Origin: Pseudomonas arsenicoxydans | Lineage (GTDB): Bacteria > Pseudomonadota > Gammaproteobacteria > Pseudomonadales > Pseudomonadaceae | Assembly (NCBI RefSeq): GCF_900103875.1 | Contig: NZ_LT629705.1 | Coordinates: 2,241,001 to 2,305,000, forward strand | Direction: 5' to 3' | DNA: 64,000 nt | In this document: piece by piece, positions 30,156-39,161 of the stretch | How positions within the stretch are numbered: the stretch's first letter is position 1 | Layout of the letters: every line of letters begins with the position of its first letter | The notes under the pieces: generated by a model | Databases searched by the model: none | What the model was told of the DNA's origin: nothing | What the model saw: only the letters and a program-made list of their open reading frames with translations | Position numbers and translations under genes: made by a program

Positions 30156-32186
30156 ATGTTTGGTAAATTAAGTTGGGAAGCGGTCCCGTTCCACGAACCG
30201 ATCGTAATGGTGACCATTGCCATGATCGCGCTCGGCGGTCTGGGCGTGTTCGCTGCAATCACCTACTTCAAGAAGTGGACCTACCTGTGGACCGAGTGGC
30301 TGACGTCGGTCGACCACAAGAAAATCGGCGTGATGTACATCATCGTGGCCATGGTCATGCTGCTGCGCGGTTTTGCCGACGCCATCATGATGCGTACCCA
30401 GTTGGCCATGTCCACCGAAGGTTCGCCTGGCTACCTGCCGCCTGAACACTATGACCAGATCTTCACCGCTCACGGTGTGATCATGATCATCTTCATGGCG
30501 ATGCCATTCTTCACCGGCCTGATGAACCTTGCAGTGCCGCTGCAGATCGGCGCGCGTGACGTTGCCTATCCGTTCCTGAACTCCCTGAGCTTCTGGCTGC
30601 TGATGTCTGGCGTGGTGCTGGTTAACGTGTCCCTGGGTGTCGGCGAATTCGCCCGTACCGGTTGGGTTGCATATCCACCGCTGTCGGAACTGGGCTACAG
30701 CCCTGGCGTGGGTGTCGACTACTACATCTGGGCCCTGCAGCTATCGGGACTCGGGACGACACTGACGGGGGTCAACTTCCTGGCCACCGTGCTGAAAATG
30801 CGTACCCCGGGCATGAAACTGATGGACATGCCGATCTTCACCTGGACCTGCACCTGGGCCAACGTATTGATCGTCGCTTCCTTCCCGATCCTGACCGCTA
30901 CCCTGGCTTTGCTGACGCTTGACCGTTACATGGATTTCCACATTTTCACCAATGAACTTGGTGGCAATCCAATGATGTACGTCAACCTGTTCTGGGCCTG
31001 GGGTCACCCCGAGGTTTACATCCTGATTCTGCCGGCGTTCGGGATCTTCTCTGAAGTCATCTCGGCCTTCACCGGCAAGAAACTGTTCGGCCACCACTCG
31101 ATGATCTACGCCTCGGGCGCGATCTCGATCCTGGGCTTCATGGTTTGGCTGCACCACTTCTTCACCATGGGTTCGGGTGCCAACGTCAACGCCTTCTTCG
31201 GCCTGGCGACGATGCTGATTTCGATCCCGACGGGGGTGAAGCTATTCAACTGGCTGTTCACCATTTACCAAGGGCGTCTGCGTTTCACCAGCCAGGTTCT
31301 GTGGACCCTGGGCTTCATGGTGACCTTCGCCATCGGCGGCATGACCGGCGTACTGCTGGCCATTCCGGGTGCGGACTTCGTCCTGCACAACAGCCTGTTC
31401 GTGATCGCTCACTTCCACAACGTGATCATCGGCGGCGCCGTGTTCGGTTACATCGCAGGCTTCGGCTTCTACTTCCCTAAAGCGTTCGGCTTCAAGCTGC
31501 ACGAAGGTTGGGGCAAGGCTGCGTTCTGGTTCTGGATCTCGGGCTTCTTCGTCGCGTTCATGCCGCTCTATGCACTGGGCTTCATGGGCATGACCCGTCG
31601 TCTGAACGCCACCACCAACCCTGAGTGGGTGCCGTACCTGTACGTTGCCATGTTCGGTGCGGTAATGATCGCCTGCGGTATCGCCTGCCAGTTGATCCAG
31701 CTCTACGTCAGTGTCCGTGACCGTAAGAAGCCGGAAAACATGTGCGAGCACGGCGACCCGTGGAATGCCCACACGCTGGAATGGTCGACCTCGTCGCCAC
31801 CACCGTTCTATAACTTTGCCGTACTGCCGAAAGCCGACTGCATCGACCCGTTCACTGAAGCCAAGGAAGACGGTACTGCGTACCAGACTCCGGTCAAGTA
31901 CGAGCCGATCCACATGCCAAACAACACCGCGACCGGCCTGGTCATGGGTGCTCTGTTGACCGTGTTCGGTTTCGCGATGATCTGGCACATCTGGTGGATG
32001 GCCATCTTCGGCCTCGCCGGTGCCGTGATCTACTTCGTGATCCACGCTGCCCGTGATGACCAGGGCTACATGGTGCCGGTCGACGTGATCGAGCGCACCG
32101 AAGCCGAGCAGCGCAAACGTCTGGTAGCCGCAGGGAAACTCCCGGCCTCTGCCACCCGTGTTGAAACCTCGTTGGAACAGGCTTAA
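30156..32186 (+). CDS. cyoB: Cytochrome bo3 ubiquinol oxidase subunit I
   Basis: A 676-residue heme-copper oxidase subunit with about fifteen helices. It carries the low-spin heme and the heme-CuB site where O2 is reduced, and pumps protons. [22 protein letters not shown], the CuB/tyrosine helix [17 protein letters not shown], the HHS motif FGHHSMIYA, and [14 protein letters not shown] with the two heme histidines are all present. It starts 3 bases after cyoA. Confidence 0.97.
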   Translation: MFGKLSWEAVPFHEPIVMVTIAMIALGGLGVFAAITYFKKWTYLWTEWLTSVDHKKIGVMYIIVAMVMLLRGFADAIMMRTQLAMSTEGSPGYLPPEHYDQIFTAHGVIMIIFMAMPFFTGLMNLAVPLQIGARDVAYPFLNSLSFWLLMSGVVLVNVSLGVGEFARTGWVAYPPLSELGYSPGVGVDYYIWALQLSGLGTTLTGVNFLATVLKMRTPGMKLMDMPIFTWTCTWANVLIVASFPILTATLALLTLDRYMDFHIFTNELGGNPMMYVNLFWAWGHPEVYILILPAFGIFSEVISAFTGKKLFGHHSMIYASGAISILGFMVWLHHFFTMGSGANVNAFFGLATMLISIPTGVKLFNWLFTIYQGRLRFTSQVLWTLGFMVTFAIGGMTGVLLAIPGADFVLHNSLFVIAHFHNVIIGGAVFGYIAGFGFYFPKAFGFKLHEGWGKAAFWFWISGFFVAFMPLYALGFMGMTRRLNATTNPEWVPYLYVAMFGAVMIACGIACQLIQLYVSVRDRKKPENMCEHGDPWNAHTLEWSTSSPPPFYNFAVLPKADCIDPFTEAKEDGTAYQTPVKYEPIHMPNNTATGLVMGALLTVFGFAMIWHIWWMAIFGLAGAVIYFVIHAARDDQGYMVPVDVIERTEAEQRKRLVAAGKLPASATRVETSLEQA

Positions 32187-32189
32187 ACC

Positions 32190-32816
32190 ATGTCGAACTT
32201 AGTGACCAATGCTGGACACACCCATGTCGATGGACATGGGCACGATGACCATCACCACGACTCGGGCGAGATGACCGTATTCGGTTTCTGGCTCTACCTG
32301 ATGACCGACTGCATTTTGTTTGCGTCGATCTTCGCGGTGTACGCGGTACTGGTTAACAACGTAGCGGGTGGCCCGTCGGGCCACGACATCTTCGAACTGC
32401 CATACGTGCTGGGCGAAACCGCCTGCCTGTTGTTCAGTTCGATCACCTACGGCTTCGCCATGCTGGCGTTGTTCAAGGGCAACAAGAAGGCGGTACTGGG
32501 CTGGTTGGCCATCACCTTCCTGTTCGGCCTGGGCTTCATCGGCATGGAGATCAACGAGTTCCACATGCTGATCTCCGAAGGCTACGGTCCTAACCGGTCT
32601 GGCTTCCTGTCCGGGTTCTTCACCCTGGTCGGCACCCACGGTCTGCACGTGACCAGCGGTCTGATCTGGATGGCGATCATGATGTATCAGGTCCAGAAAA
32701 ACGGCCTGACGGCGACCAACAAGACCCGTCTGAGCTGCCTGAGCCTGTTCTGGCACTTCCTGGACGTGGTGTGGATCTGCGTATTCACCGTTGTTTACCT
32801 GATGGGGACCCTGTAA
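32190..32816 (+). CDS. cyoC: Cytochrome bo3 ubiquinol oxidase subunit III
   Basis: A 208-residue, five-helix subunit that stabilises the oxidase core. A histidine- and aspartate-rich N-terminus ([15 protein letters not shown]) precedes [37 protein letters not shown] and the final [19 protein letters not shown] are typical of the family. The stop codon shares a base with the cyoD start. Confidence 0.95.
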   Translation: MSNLVTNAGHTHVDGHGHDDHHHDSGEMTVFGFWLYLMTDCILFASIFAVYAVLVNNVAGGPSGHDIFELPYVLGETACLLFSSITYGFAMLALFKGNKKAVLGWLAITFLFGLGFIGMEINEFHMLISEGYGPNRSGFLSGFFTLVGTHGLHVTSGLIWMAIMMYQVQKNGLTATNKTRLSCLSLFWHFLDVVWICVFTVVYLMGTL

Positions 32817-33157
32817 TGGCTAATGCACACTCCCACGATGGCCACGGCCACGACGATAGCCACGGCAGCGTCAAGTCGTACGCCATCGGCTTCATCCTGT
32901 CGGTGATCCTGACGATCATTCCTTTCGGCCTGGTGATGTACCCGTCGCTGCCGAAAGCCATGACCCTGTGGATCGTACTGGCGTTCGCAGTGATCCAGGT
33001 GCTCGTGCACCTGGTGTACTTCCTCCACCTGGACCGTTCGGCTGCCCAGCGTAACAACGTGATCGCGTTTGTTTTCGCCGCACTGGTAATCGTCTTGTTG
33101 GTAGGCCTGTCGCTGTGGATCATGTTCAGCATCCACACCGTCATGATGGCGCACTGA
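32816..33157 (+). CDS. cyoD: Cytochrome bo3 ubiquinol oxidase subunit IV
   Basis: A 113-residue, three-helix subunit needed for CuB assembly in subunit I. A histidine-rich start ([16 protein letters not shown]) is followed by [35 protein letters not shown] and [21 protein letters not shown]. The ATG at 32816 overlaps the cyoC stop (TAATG); an earlier in-frame start would lie inside cyoC. Confidence 0.94.
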   Translation: MANAHSHDGHGHDDSHGSVKSYAIGFILSVILTIIPFGLVMYPSLPKAMTLWIVLAFAVIQVLVHLVYFLHLDRSAAQRNNVIAFVFAALVIVLLVGLSLWIMFSIHTVMMAH

Positions 33158-33168
33158 GGAAAGTCCGG

Positions 33169-34056
33169 ATGTCCTTTAAGCACTTTATCCAAATCACCAA
33201 ACCGGGGATCATTTTCGGTAACGTGCTTTCTGTGGCGGGCGGATTTTTCCTGGCCTCGAAAGGGCATGTCGATCTGGCCATTTTCCTGGCCGCCATGATC
33301 GGCACGTCCCTGGTGGTGGCTTCCGGTTGCGTGTTCAACAACTGCATCGACCGCGACATCGACCTGAAGATGGAACGCACCAAGAATCGTGTGCTGGTCC
33401 AGGGCTTGATCTCCCTGAAACTGGCACTGATCTACGCGACCGTCCTCGGTGTTGCCGGCGTTGCCTTGTTGTACAAGGTGGCCAATCCGTTGGCCGCGCT
33501 GTTCGCAGTGATCGGTTTCGTCATTTACGTCGGCTTCTACAGCCTGTACCTCAAGCGCAAGTCGGTTCACGGCACGCTGGTGGGCAGTCTGTCGGGCGCC
33601 ATGCCGCCGGTGATCGGTTACGTCGCTGTGACCAACAGCTTCGACATGGCCGCACTGACGTTGCTGGTGATGTTCAGCCTGTGGCAGATGCCGCACTCTT
33701 ACGCCATCGCGATTTTCCGCTTCAACGATTACCTGGCTGCATCGATACCGGTGTTGCCCGTTAAGCGCGGGATCGAAGTGGCCAAGAAGCACATCCTGCT
33801 CTACATCCTGGCGTTCCTCGTGGCGACCTTGATGCTGACCTTCAGCGGCTACGCCGGCATGAGCTACCTCGCCGTCGCCGCGGCCATGGGCATGTACTGG
33901 TTGTACATGGCCTGGACCGGCTACAAGGCAGTGGATGACACGGTCTGGGCACGCAAGCTGTTCGTGTTCTCGATCTTCACCATTACCGCGTTGAGCGTGA
34001 TGATGTCCCTGGACTTCAAAGTGCCGAGCGAGCTGTTGCTGACGTACGCGCCTTAA
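33169..34056 (+). CDS. cyoE: Protoheme IX farnesyltransferase (heme O synthase)
   Basis: A 295-residue UbiA-family prenyltransferase with about nine helices that converts heme B to heme O for the oxidase. The first aspartate-rich motif is [17 protein letters not shown] and the second loop contains [40 protein letters not shown] is the usual N-terminus; I use the ATG at 33169 after GGAAAGTCCGG. Last gene of the operon, before a strong terminator. Confidence 0.95.
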   Translation: MSFKHFIQITKPGIIFGNVLSVAGGFFLASKGHVDLAIFLAAMIGTSLVVASGCVFNNCIDRDIDLKMERTKNRVLVQGLISLKLALIYATVLGVAGVALLYKVANPLAALFAVIGFVIYVGFYSLYLKRKSVHGTLVGSLSGAMPPVIGYVAVTNSFDMAALTLLVMFSLWQMPHSYAIAIFRFNDYLAASIPVLPVKRGIEVAKKHILLYILAFLVATLMLTFSGYAGMSYLAVAAAMGMYWLYMAWTGYKAVDDTVWARKLFVFSIFTITALSVMMSLDFKVPSELLLTYAP

Positions 34057-34073
34057 GCGTCGGACGCTGTAAA

Positions 34074-34111
34074 GAAAAGCCCCGCCTTCGAGAGAAGAGC
34101 GGGGCTTTTTG
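34074..34111 (+). terminator. Terminator after cyoE
   Basis: GCCCCGC (34079-34085) pairs with GCGGGGC (34099-34105), followed by TTTTTG. It lies about 20 bases past the cyoE stop. Confidence 0.92.
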
Positions 34112-34356
34112 TTGGGGGCGATTCAGTCGGTTGGGTGTCGGCTGATAGCAAGGCTGCTATTGAAACGCCTACGCAGGGCAGTTGAACTCCATGCCTACTC
34201 ATGCAGCAGAACCCTCCTACAAGGTTTTCAGGTTGTCGCTCGGAAGTCGTCTTTCTAACCTCGGGGGTGTGGCTAATTCAGTCGCAAATAGCTGCCAGGC
34301 GTGTACCCGCGCGCTATCACCGGCATCGCTATCCCACATCAGTTTGAGGTTCGAAC
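34112..34356 (+). promoter_or_regulatory. Upstream region of the nucleotidyltransferase pair with a degenerate copy of the DUF6124 leader
   Basis: TTTTCAGGTTG...GGAAG..GT...TCTAACCTC (34225-34262) matches the start of the structured leader at 20161-20199. CGCAAATAGCTGCCA (34283-34297) matches CGCACATAGCTGCCA at 20375-20389 with one difference. The inner part of the leader, including the long stem's first arm, is missing. It therefore looks like an internally deleted copy. The AGGTT/AACCT hairpin is kept. No gene is seen in this stretch. Confidence 0.55.
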
Positions 34357-34995
34357 ATGGAGTTGTCGGACGTAATTACCCCCCGCGTCAATACGAGCAC
34401 GGCGTTGGGGCAGGCTTTGATTTCGATGTTCAAATCCGTCGAAGCGGAGCTGGTACTTGAGTACGCAGAGACAGGCGCGGTAAAAATTATCGTTTTCGGT
34501 GGGTGCGCAGTTCACCTCTATACGAGTCACCGTGTTTCAACAGATGTCGATGCCGAAGTTTACGAAGCGAATGTCCCCAAAAGTCTTCACCTCCAAACCA
34601 TGCTCGCGGAGGTTCCCGAACAATTTATCGATGAACGGTCGGGGAGGTTGATGGAGCTGAACTATGACCTTCAATACAACACAAGCTTTGGCCCAATTCA
34701 CGAGGACTATTGGGAGCGGAGCCTGCCACTTGCCGAGTTTCCGACCGAGTCCCCTCTACATGTTCACATTGCATCGCCCATCGACATTGCCATATCTAAA
34801 TTGGGCAGAGCAACGGATCAAGACATTGGCGATATCATGGCGCTTCTCAGGAGCGGCTTCATAATCACCACCGAACTCCGTCGATTGGCGTTGCAGGCAA
34901 TTGATGTATATGTTGGCAACAAAGAGCCACCAACGTCCGTTCTCGACAATATTTTGCAAAATTATCTGGAGATTACAGATGACGAAGCCCCTTAA
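34357..34995 (+). CDS. Nucleotidyltransferase-fold protein (AbiEii/DUF6036-like)
   Basis: A 212-residue soluble protein. KIIVFGGCAVHLYTSHRVSTDVDAEV (about 43-68) has the pol-beta nucleotidyltransferase pattern: GG (48-49) then two aspartates (D63, D65). The later segment SPIDIAISKLGRATDQDIGDIMALLRSG resembles the helical part found in AbiEii and DUF6036 proteins. Such proteins are often toxins or modifying enzymes of type IV toxin-antitoxin or abortive-infection pairs. Its stop lies 17 bases inside the next gene, so the two are coupled. A TTGAGG-like ribosome site precedes the ATG. The function here is inferred, not shown. Confidence 0.7.
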   Translation: MELSDVITPRVNTSTALGQALISMFKSVEAELVLEYAETGAVKIIVFGGCAVHLYTSHRVSTDVDAEVYEANVPKSLHLQTMLAEVPEQFIDERSGRLMELNYDLQYNTSFGPIHEDYWERSLPLAEFPTESPLHVHIASPIDIAISKLGRATDQDIGDIMALLRSGFIITTELRRLALQAIDVYVGNKEPPTSVLDNILQNYLEITDDEAP

Positions 34996-35431
34996 CGGCC
35001 ACGTCCTCTCTTCCGCTTTGGACACGCTGGTCAAAAGCCCATTGAATCAAGCAAATGACGCTGCGCTCGTAAGCGCGGCCGAAGCTGTTTGGTACTCGGA
35101 CTTAAACCTTGAAAGTGAAGTCTCGGCATTTCTGAGTCGGCATTCTGATGAGATCGAGATCCGCCGTGCAGGCTACTTGCTCGAACGCTTCACTCGTTTT
35201 GCATGCGTGTCTGATAGCCGCGTGCTGGAAACCTTCAATGTCCTTGAGCTTTTTGCATACTCGACTTTCAAGCAAGACGTGAAGCCACAAACAGCCGCGC
35301 CGCTTCGCCGTCGCCGTGATGAACTTGCTGCCTCGTGGGGATTGAGTGAAGGCCTTGGCTTGAAGGCTCAAACCCTTATGCCTTTTCAGACTCGACATTA
35401 CGCAGCAGAGCAACGCACCACGTTTTCCTGA
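34979..35431 (+). CDS. Unrecognised protein coupled to the nucleotidyltransferase gene
   Basis: 150 residues (MTKPLNGHVLSSALDTLVK). The predicted content is mostly helical and soluble, with ALVSAAEAVWYSDLNLESEVSAFLSRHSDEIEIRRAGYLLERFTRF, and a basic tail (APLRRRRDELAASWGLSEG). The ATG at 34979 overlaps the upstream gene by 17 bases and is preceded by TGGAGA. No AbiEi-type helix-turn-helix can be made out, so it is not an obvious standard antitoxin. Its coupling suggests it is the partner (antitoxin, immunity or specificity part) of the nucleotidyltransferase. Confidence 0.65.
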   Translation: MTKPLNGHVLSSALDTLVKSPLNQANDAALVSAAEAVWYSDLNLESEVSAFLSRHSDEIEIRRAGYLLERFTRFACVSDSRVLETFNVLELFAYSTFKQDVKPQTAAPLRRRRDELAASWGLSEGLGLKAQTLMPFQTRHYAAEQRTTFS

Positions 35432-35440
35432 ACATAAACC

Positions 35441-36850
35441 TCAGCTACCGAGCAGCCGGAAAAACCGCTCACGCACCTGCGGGCTATCGCTGTGTGCGAC
35501 GTTGAAGCGCAGGAAGCTGCTGGCATCAGCCGCTTTGCTCAACAAGGTGCCGGGTGCCAGGACGAGGTCGTTTTCAAGGCCTTTATTGGCCAGCGTCTCG
35601 GCGTGCAATCCTTCGGGTAAACGGGTCCAGATGAACAGGCCTTCGCCCGGCAGCGAAGACACCGAGCATCCGGCCTCCACCAGCCAGCGTGCCACGCGGC
35701 TGCTCGATTCGTAGAGGCGATCGACGGTGCGGCGGGTGTGTTTGGCGTAGGTGCCGTTGGTGAGCATCGTGCAGATAATTTGTTCCGCCAACTCTGAAGT
35801 CACGCCGCCGCAACTCATCTTCAAACGGATCAACCGTGCGGCCAGTTGCGGCGAGAGCACCGCGTAGCTGACCCGGCTGTTGGCGGTCAGAGTCTTGGAA
35901 AAACCGGAGACGTAGCTGACGTTGTCCAGGCCACTGGCAGCCAGTCGCGGGGTGTGTTTTTGCTGGAGATCGCCATAAAGGTCGTCTTCCACGATGTGGA
36001 AACCGTAACGGTGACTCAGCTCCAGCAAACGGTAAACCTGGGCGGCGGAGAACGAGTGCCCGGTCGGGTTGTGCAGCGTGCTGTTGGTCATGTACAGCAC
36101 GGGGCGATGGGCAATCAGCAATTGCTCGAACGCCTCCAGATCCAGGCCCTCGCAATCGCGGGCAATGGTGATGACCTTGGCACCGTGCAACGCCAGGTTG
36201 GCGTGCATGTTGAAGTAGCACGGATCGTCCAGCAGCACCGTATCGCCGGGTTTTATCAACAGGCGCATTAGCTGGTCGATGGCTTGCACGGTGTTGGCGG
36301 TGGTGATGATCTGCTCCACCGGCACGTCGATGCCGACGGTCGACAACTTTACCCGCAACGCCTCGCGCAGCGGCAGGTAACCGCCTACCTCACCGTATTC
36401 GCCCATGCGCAGCGCGGTCGCACGAAGGGTGCCGCGCACGGCTTTGAGCAGCTCTTCGGCGGGCAGCCACGAACCCGGCAAGAATCCGCAACCGGGGCGC
36501 AACGCGCCATTGTTCAACAGGATTGCGCGGCGGACCCGACTGAGTATGTCCTGGGGTTGCATGTCCGGGCCTGGCGCAGCCGGTGGCTGGTTGATAGGCC
36601 GTTGGACGTAGTGCCCCGAGCCCTGGCGTGAAACCACCAGCCCCTTGGCGCGCAATCGGTCCAGGGCGTCGACCACCGTGGATTTGCCGACATTCATCAA
36701 CTCGGACAATTCGCGAATCGGTGGCAACTTGGCCCCGTGAGGCAAGCCTCCCTGGCTGATTGCCACAGACAACTGATCGACAATCTGCTGCACCAGCGGA
36801 ACTCCTGGCTGGAATTCGATGGCGGCGATCACTGCGCGCTGCGCCTGCAT
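35441..36850 (-). CDS. MocR/GntR-type regulator with aminotransferase-like domain
   Basis: 469 residues. The N-terminal GntR winged helix (LVQQIVDQLSVAISQGGLPHGAKLPPIRELSELMNVGKSTVVDALDRLRAKGLV) is joined to a fold-type I aminotransferase domain. The PLP lysine is in SGFSKTLTANSRVSY, and the PLP-pocket stretches TNSTLHNPTGHSFS and HIVEDDLYGDL are present. MocR proteins sense PLP or amino-acid adducts and control neighbouring genes. Divergent from a RidA-family gene with a 7-bp inverted repeat in between, which suggests that gene is its target. Confidence 0.88.
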   Translation of the reverse strand: MQAQRAVIAAIEFQPGVPLVQQIVDQLSVAISQGGLPHGAKLPPIRELSELMNVGKSTVVDALDRLRAKGLVVSRQGSGHYVQRPINQPPAAPGPDMQPQDILSRVRRAILLNNGALRPGCGFLPGSWLPAEELLKAVRGTLRATALRMGEYGEVGGYLPLREALRVKLSTVGIDVPVEQIITTANTVQAIDQLMRLLIKPGDTVLLDDPCYFNMHANLALHGAKVITIARDCEGLDLEAFEQLLIAHRPVLYMTNSTLHNPTGHSFSAAQVYRLLELSHRYGFHIVEDDLYGDLQQKHTPRLAASGLDNVSYVSGFSKTLTANSRVSYAVLSPQLAARLIRLKMSCGGVTSELAEQIICTMLTNGTYAKHTRRTVDRLYESSSRVARWLVEAGCSVSSLPGEGLFIWTRLPEGLHAETLANKGLENDLVLAPGTLLSKAADASSFLRFNVAHSDSPQVRERFFRLLGS

Positions 36851-36872
36851 TTTACTGGTCTCCCTGGCAGTA

Positions 36873-36898
36873 AAGTTCGCTGGATTCTATACGAACTT
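36873..36898. promoter_or_regulatory. Inverted repeat in the mocR-ridA intergenic region (candidate operator)
   Basis: AAGTTCG (36873-36879) and CGAACTT (36892-36898) are exact inverse copies, 12 bases apart, located 23 bases upstream of the regulator start and 75 before the RidA gene. Position and symmetry fit an operator for the MocR protein; that is inference. Confidence 0.5.
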
Positions 36899-36972
36899 GC
36901 CCTGATCAACGCAAACGACTGTCTTTACCATCATCTGCGCGGTTCGCATGTTTGACCAAGGGGGTCCAGTAG

Positions 36973-37464
36973 ATGATTCAGCAGATAACCCGCGATGAAC
37001 GTTTCCTCGCGATGGCCAAAGAACACGGCTTTGACATCTACGACGAGAACGCAGCCGGCGGGCACTACGCGCCGCTGCTTCGGCACGGTGATGAGGTGTA
37101 CGTCAGTGGCCTGGTGCCGCGCATGAACGGCAAAATCCAGTACCCCGGTCGCGTCGGGCTGGAACTCAACATGGCAGATGCCCAAGAAGCCGCCAGCATC
37201 AGTGCGATACGCGGGCTGGCGCTGATCCGCGAAGCCGTTGGTTCACTGGATAACGTCAAGGCGCTCCTTCGCATCACGGTGTATGTGAAGTCCACATTCG
37301 ATTTTGTGGACCTGAGCGAAGTGGCCAACGGTGCATCGGACGTGCTCACGCATGTATTGGGCGATGCCGGTCGACATACGCGAACGACTGTCGGTGTTTA
37401 CCAGTTGCCGAAAAACGCCCCCATCGAAATCGACATGATCGCGGCGCTGCATCCGTCGGTGTAA
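36973..37464 (+). CDS. RidA/YjgF-family protein
   Basis: 163 residues, somewhat longer than typical RidA. EVYVSGLVPRMNGKIQYPG, EAASISAIRGLALIREAVGSLDNVKALLRITVYV and the closing APIEIDMIAAL follow the family plan. The arginine of LRITVYV is at the position that in RidA binds the carboxylate of imine/enamine intermediates. RidA members hydrolyse reactive 2-aminoacrylate-type products of PLP enzymes, which fits with the PLP-binding regulator next door. Substrate unknown. Confidence 0.85.
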   Translation: MIQQITRDERFLAMAKEHGFDIYDENAAGGHYAPLLRHGDEVYVSGLVPRMNGKIQYPGRVGLELNMADAQEAASISAIRGLALIREAVGSLDNVKALLRITVYVKSTFDFVDLSEVANGASDVLTHVLGDAGRHTRTTVGVYQLPKNAPIEIDMIAALHPSV

Positions 37465-37482
37465 TCAATCCAGCGGGCAATA

Positions 37483-37511
37483 AAAAGCCCCGCTTGCGAG
37501 GGCGGGGCTTT
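37483..37511 (-). terminator. Terminator between convergent genes (best on minus strand)
   Basis: AAAGCCCCGC / GCGGGGCTTT perfect 10-bp stem with TTGCGAGG loop. On the minus strand it ends TTTTTATT, a good U-tract, so it serves the gene ending at 37525. On the plus strand it ends only TTTG, and may also help stop the RidA transcript. Confidence 0.85.
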
Positions 37512-37524
37512 GAGGTGTGGCGTG

Positions 37525-38229
37525 TTACTGCGCGGCGATGCTGTAGCCGTCGAACGCGGTTTGTTGCTGAAGGGCGGTGATGATGTTCTTGCGGTTGACC
37601 GCTTGTTCGGCCCCGGTGTTGTCCAGGAACGTCTCGCTCTCGATCTCTGCGTCATCGCCTTCGCCGACGAAAGTGAAGCCGAGGAATTCCAGCGCTTTGC
37701 GATCAACGTTCAGGCTCGAACGGGGAGTGCGTAGCGGCAGCGTGACGCTCACGCCGTCCTTGCTGATGGTGAACACTTCAAGATCTTTCTTGGCGCGAGC
37801 TGCTTTGCTCTTGCCACTGCTCGGGTTGCTGATGGCCTGATGCGTCTGGTTCAGCACCTTCAAGGCCAGGCCATAGACGATTTCCTGAAAGGCCGGATCG
37901 TCCTTGAAACTGGAGAGAATGCGGCTGATCGGGAATTTGCTGCTCAAGTCTTCCAGCGCGGCAATGTCAGCGGCTTCGGCATCTTTGAGTTGCTTGAGCT
38001 CGCCCATCAATTCGTAGGCTTTATCGTCGTCGAAGCTGTCGTGGGCGTGGCGGATCGCGGCGCGCAGCTCGCGGATCTGGTCGCTTTCCCGCGTGGATTG
38101 AAACGCGTCCAGGACCATCTCGCTGATGGTCTTGGCTTGTGGAACGTGCTGTGAAAGATTGATGGAGTTTTCGTATTCCGCTTTGGACGACAAGGTGACT
38201 ACGGATTCAGCGGTATTGGAATCGGACAT
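37525..38229 (-). CDS. Conserved-looking cytoplasmic protein of unknown function
   Basis: 234 residues, no signal or membrane segment. The N-terminal two thirds is helical and charged (IRELRAAIRHAHDSFDDDKAYELMGELKQLKDAEAADIAALEDL, likely coiled coil). A lysine-rich linker (SGKSKAARAKKDLE) follows. The C-terminal part (FTISKDGVSVTLPLRTPRSSLNVDRKALEFLGFTFVGEGDDAEIES) looks like a small beta domain. I do not recognise the family. It has its own terminator and apparently its own promoter. Confidence 0.72.
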   Translation of the reverse strand: MSDSNTAESVVTLSSKAEYENSINLSQHVPQAKTISEMVLDAFQSTRESDQIRELRAAIRHAHDSFDDDKAYELMGELKQLKDAEAADIAALEDLSSKFPISRILSSFKDDPAFQEIVYGLALKVLNQTHQAISNPSSGKSKAARAKKDLEVFTISKDGVSVTLPLRTPRSSLNVDRKALEFLGFTFVGEGDDAEIESETFLDNTGAEQAVNRKNIITALQQQTAFDGYSIAAQ

Positions 38230-38365
38230 TGAAATTTCACTACTTCTTTTAACTTGGGTTTAGGCGAGAAAGCACTGGGCCTTTTCAGGCCGCCTAATCT
38301 ATTGGACCCAGCCTGAGTTGTCACGGATGAACAGGCCGCTGGTCATCATTTTTGCCGTGGAGGCT

Positions 38366-39103
38366 TTAGCCTGCGGCCACCATTCGTTGAAGCTCCAGCG
38401 CATTTGCGGTCGCCGCGCCACTGGCGGTGTTGTCGAAAATGCACCAGGTAGGCCTGTCTTGGGCTTGGAGTTGCAGCGTTATAGCCAGTTCTTCCAGCCA
38501 TGGCGACTCGTAGCTTGAGTAGTAGATTCTCGGTGAGCCGTGCAACCGGAAATAGCGGATGCCCGGCCACGCGCCAGGCACGTCACCCTCGGGGATCGGC
38601 GAAGGATCGGCCGCCACTTGCCCGATTCGATGTTCAATCAACAATGCCTGCGCCTGCGGTGATTGCCAGCTGACATGCCTGGGTTCCAACACCGCAAACC
38701 CGTCGTAGCGTGAACGAAACGCACTGAAGAAGCGTTGAGCCGTCTTGCCTTCAAAGGCCAGGGAAGGTGGAAGCTGGATGAGCAGACACCCAAGCTTCTG
38801 GCCCAAATGGGAACATTGCCCGATGAACTCCTCGATCAACTTTTCACAGTCCAGCAAACACGCTTCGTGGGTAATCTGCTTGGGGACTTTGACCGAGAAC
38901 CGAAAGCCCTCCGGCACGCTCTCGGCCCACCGGGCATAGGTTGCCGGGCGGTGGGGTCGATAGAACGAGCTGTTGATTTCCGCGCACGTCATCCGTGCGG
39001 CATACCGCTGCAAGTGAGTGCCTTCAGCGGGAAATGCCTCCCAATGATCACGGGGCAGGCTCCAGCCGGCGCAACCGATGTACAAGGTCGTCATGGCAGT
39101 CAT
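38366..39103 (-). CDS. DUF72 (YecE-like) family protein
   Basis: 245 residues with the DUF72 TIM-barrel pattern: LYIGCAGWSLPRDHW at the N-terminus, CAEINSSFYRPHRPATYARWAESVPEGFRFSVKVPKQITHE, LGCLLIQLPPSLAFE, and the C-terminal RYFRLHGSPRIYYSSYES. The family is widespread with no settled biochemical role. ATG at 39103; a second ATG nine bases on gives MTTLYIG. It follows the histidine kinase gene by 58 bases on the same strand. Confidence 0.88.
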   Translation of the reverse strand: MTAMTTLYIGCAGWSLPRDHWEAFPAEGTHLQRYAARMTCAEINSSFYRPHRPATYARWAESVPEGFRFSVKVPKQITHEACLLDCEKLIEEFIGQCSHLGQKLGCLLIQLPPSLAFEGKTAQRFFSAFRSRYDGFAVLEPRHVSWQSPQAQALLIEHRIGQVAADPSPIPEGDVPGAWPGIRYFRLHGSPRIYYSSYESPWLEELAITLQLQAQDRPTWCIFDNTASGAATANALELQRMVAAG

Positions 39104-39161
39104 CAAGAGCTTCTCGCCTCAGCGTCGGGTCGGGTTCAAAGCTGTGACCGCTGAAACCAGG

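Noticed and set aside
34182..34460. A 92-codon plus-strand frame starting upstream of the nucleotidyltransferase gene
   Set aside because: It overlaps the real start, covers the leader-like sequence, and its residues show no protein-like pattern.
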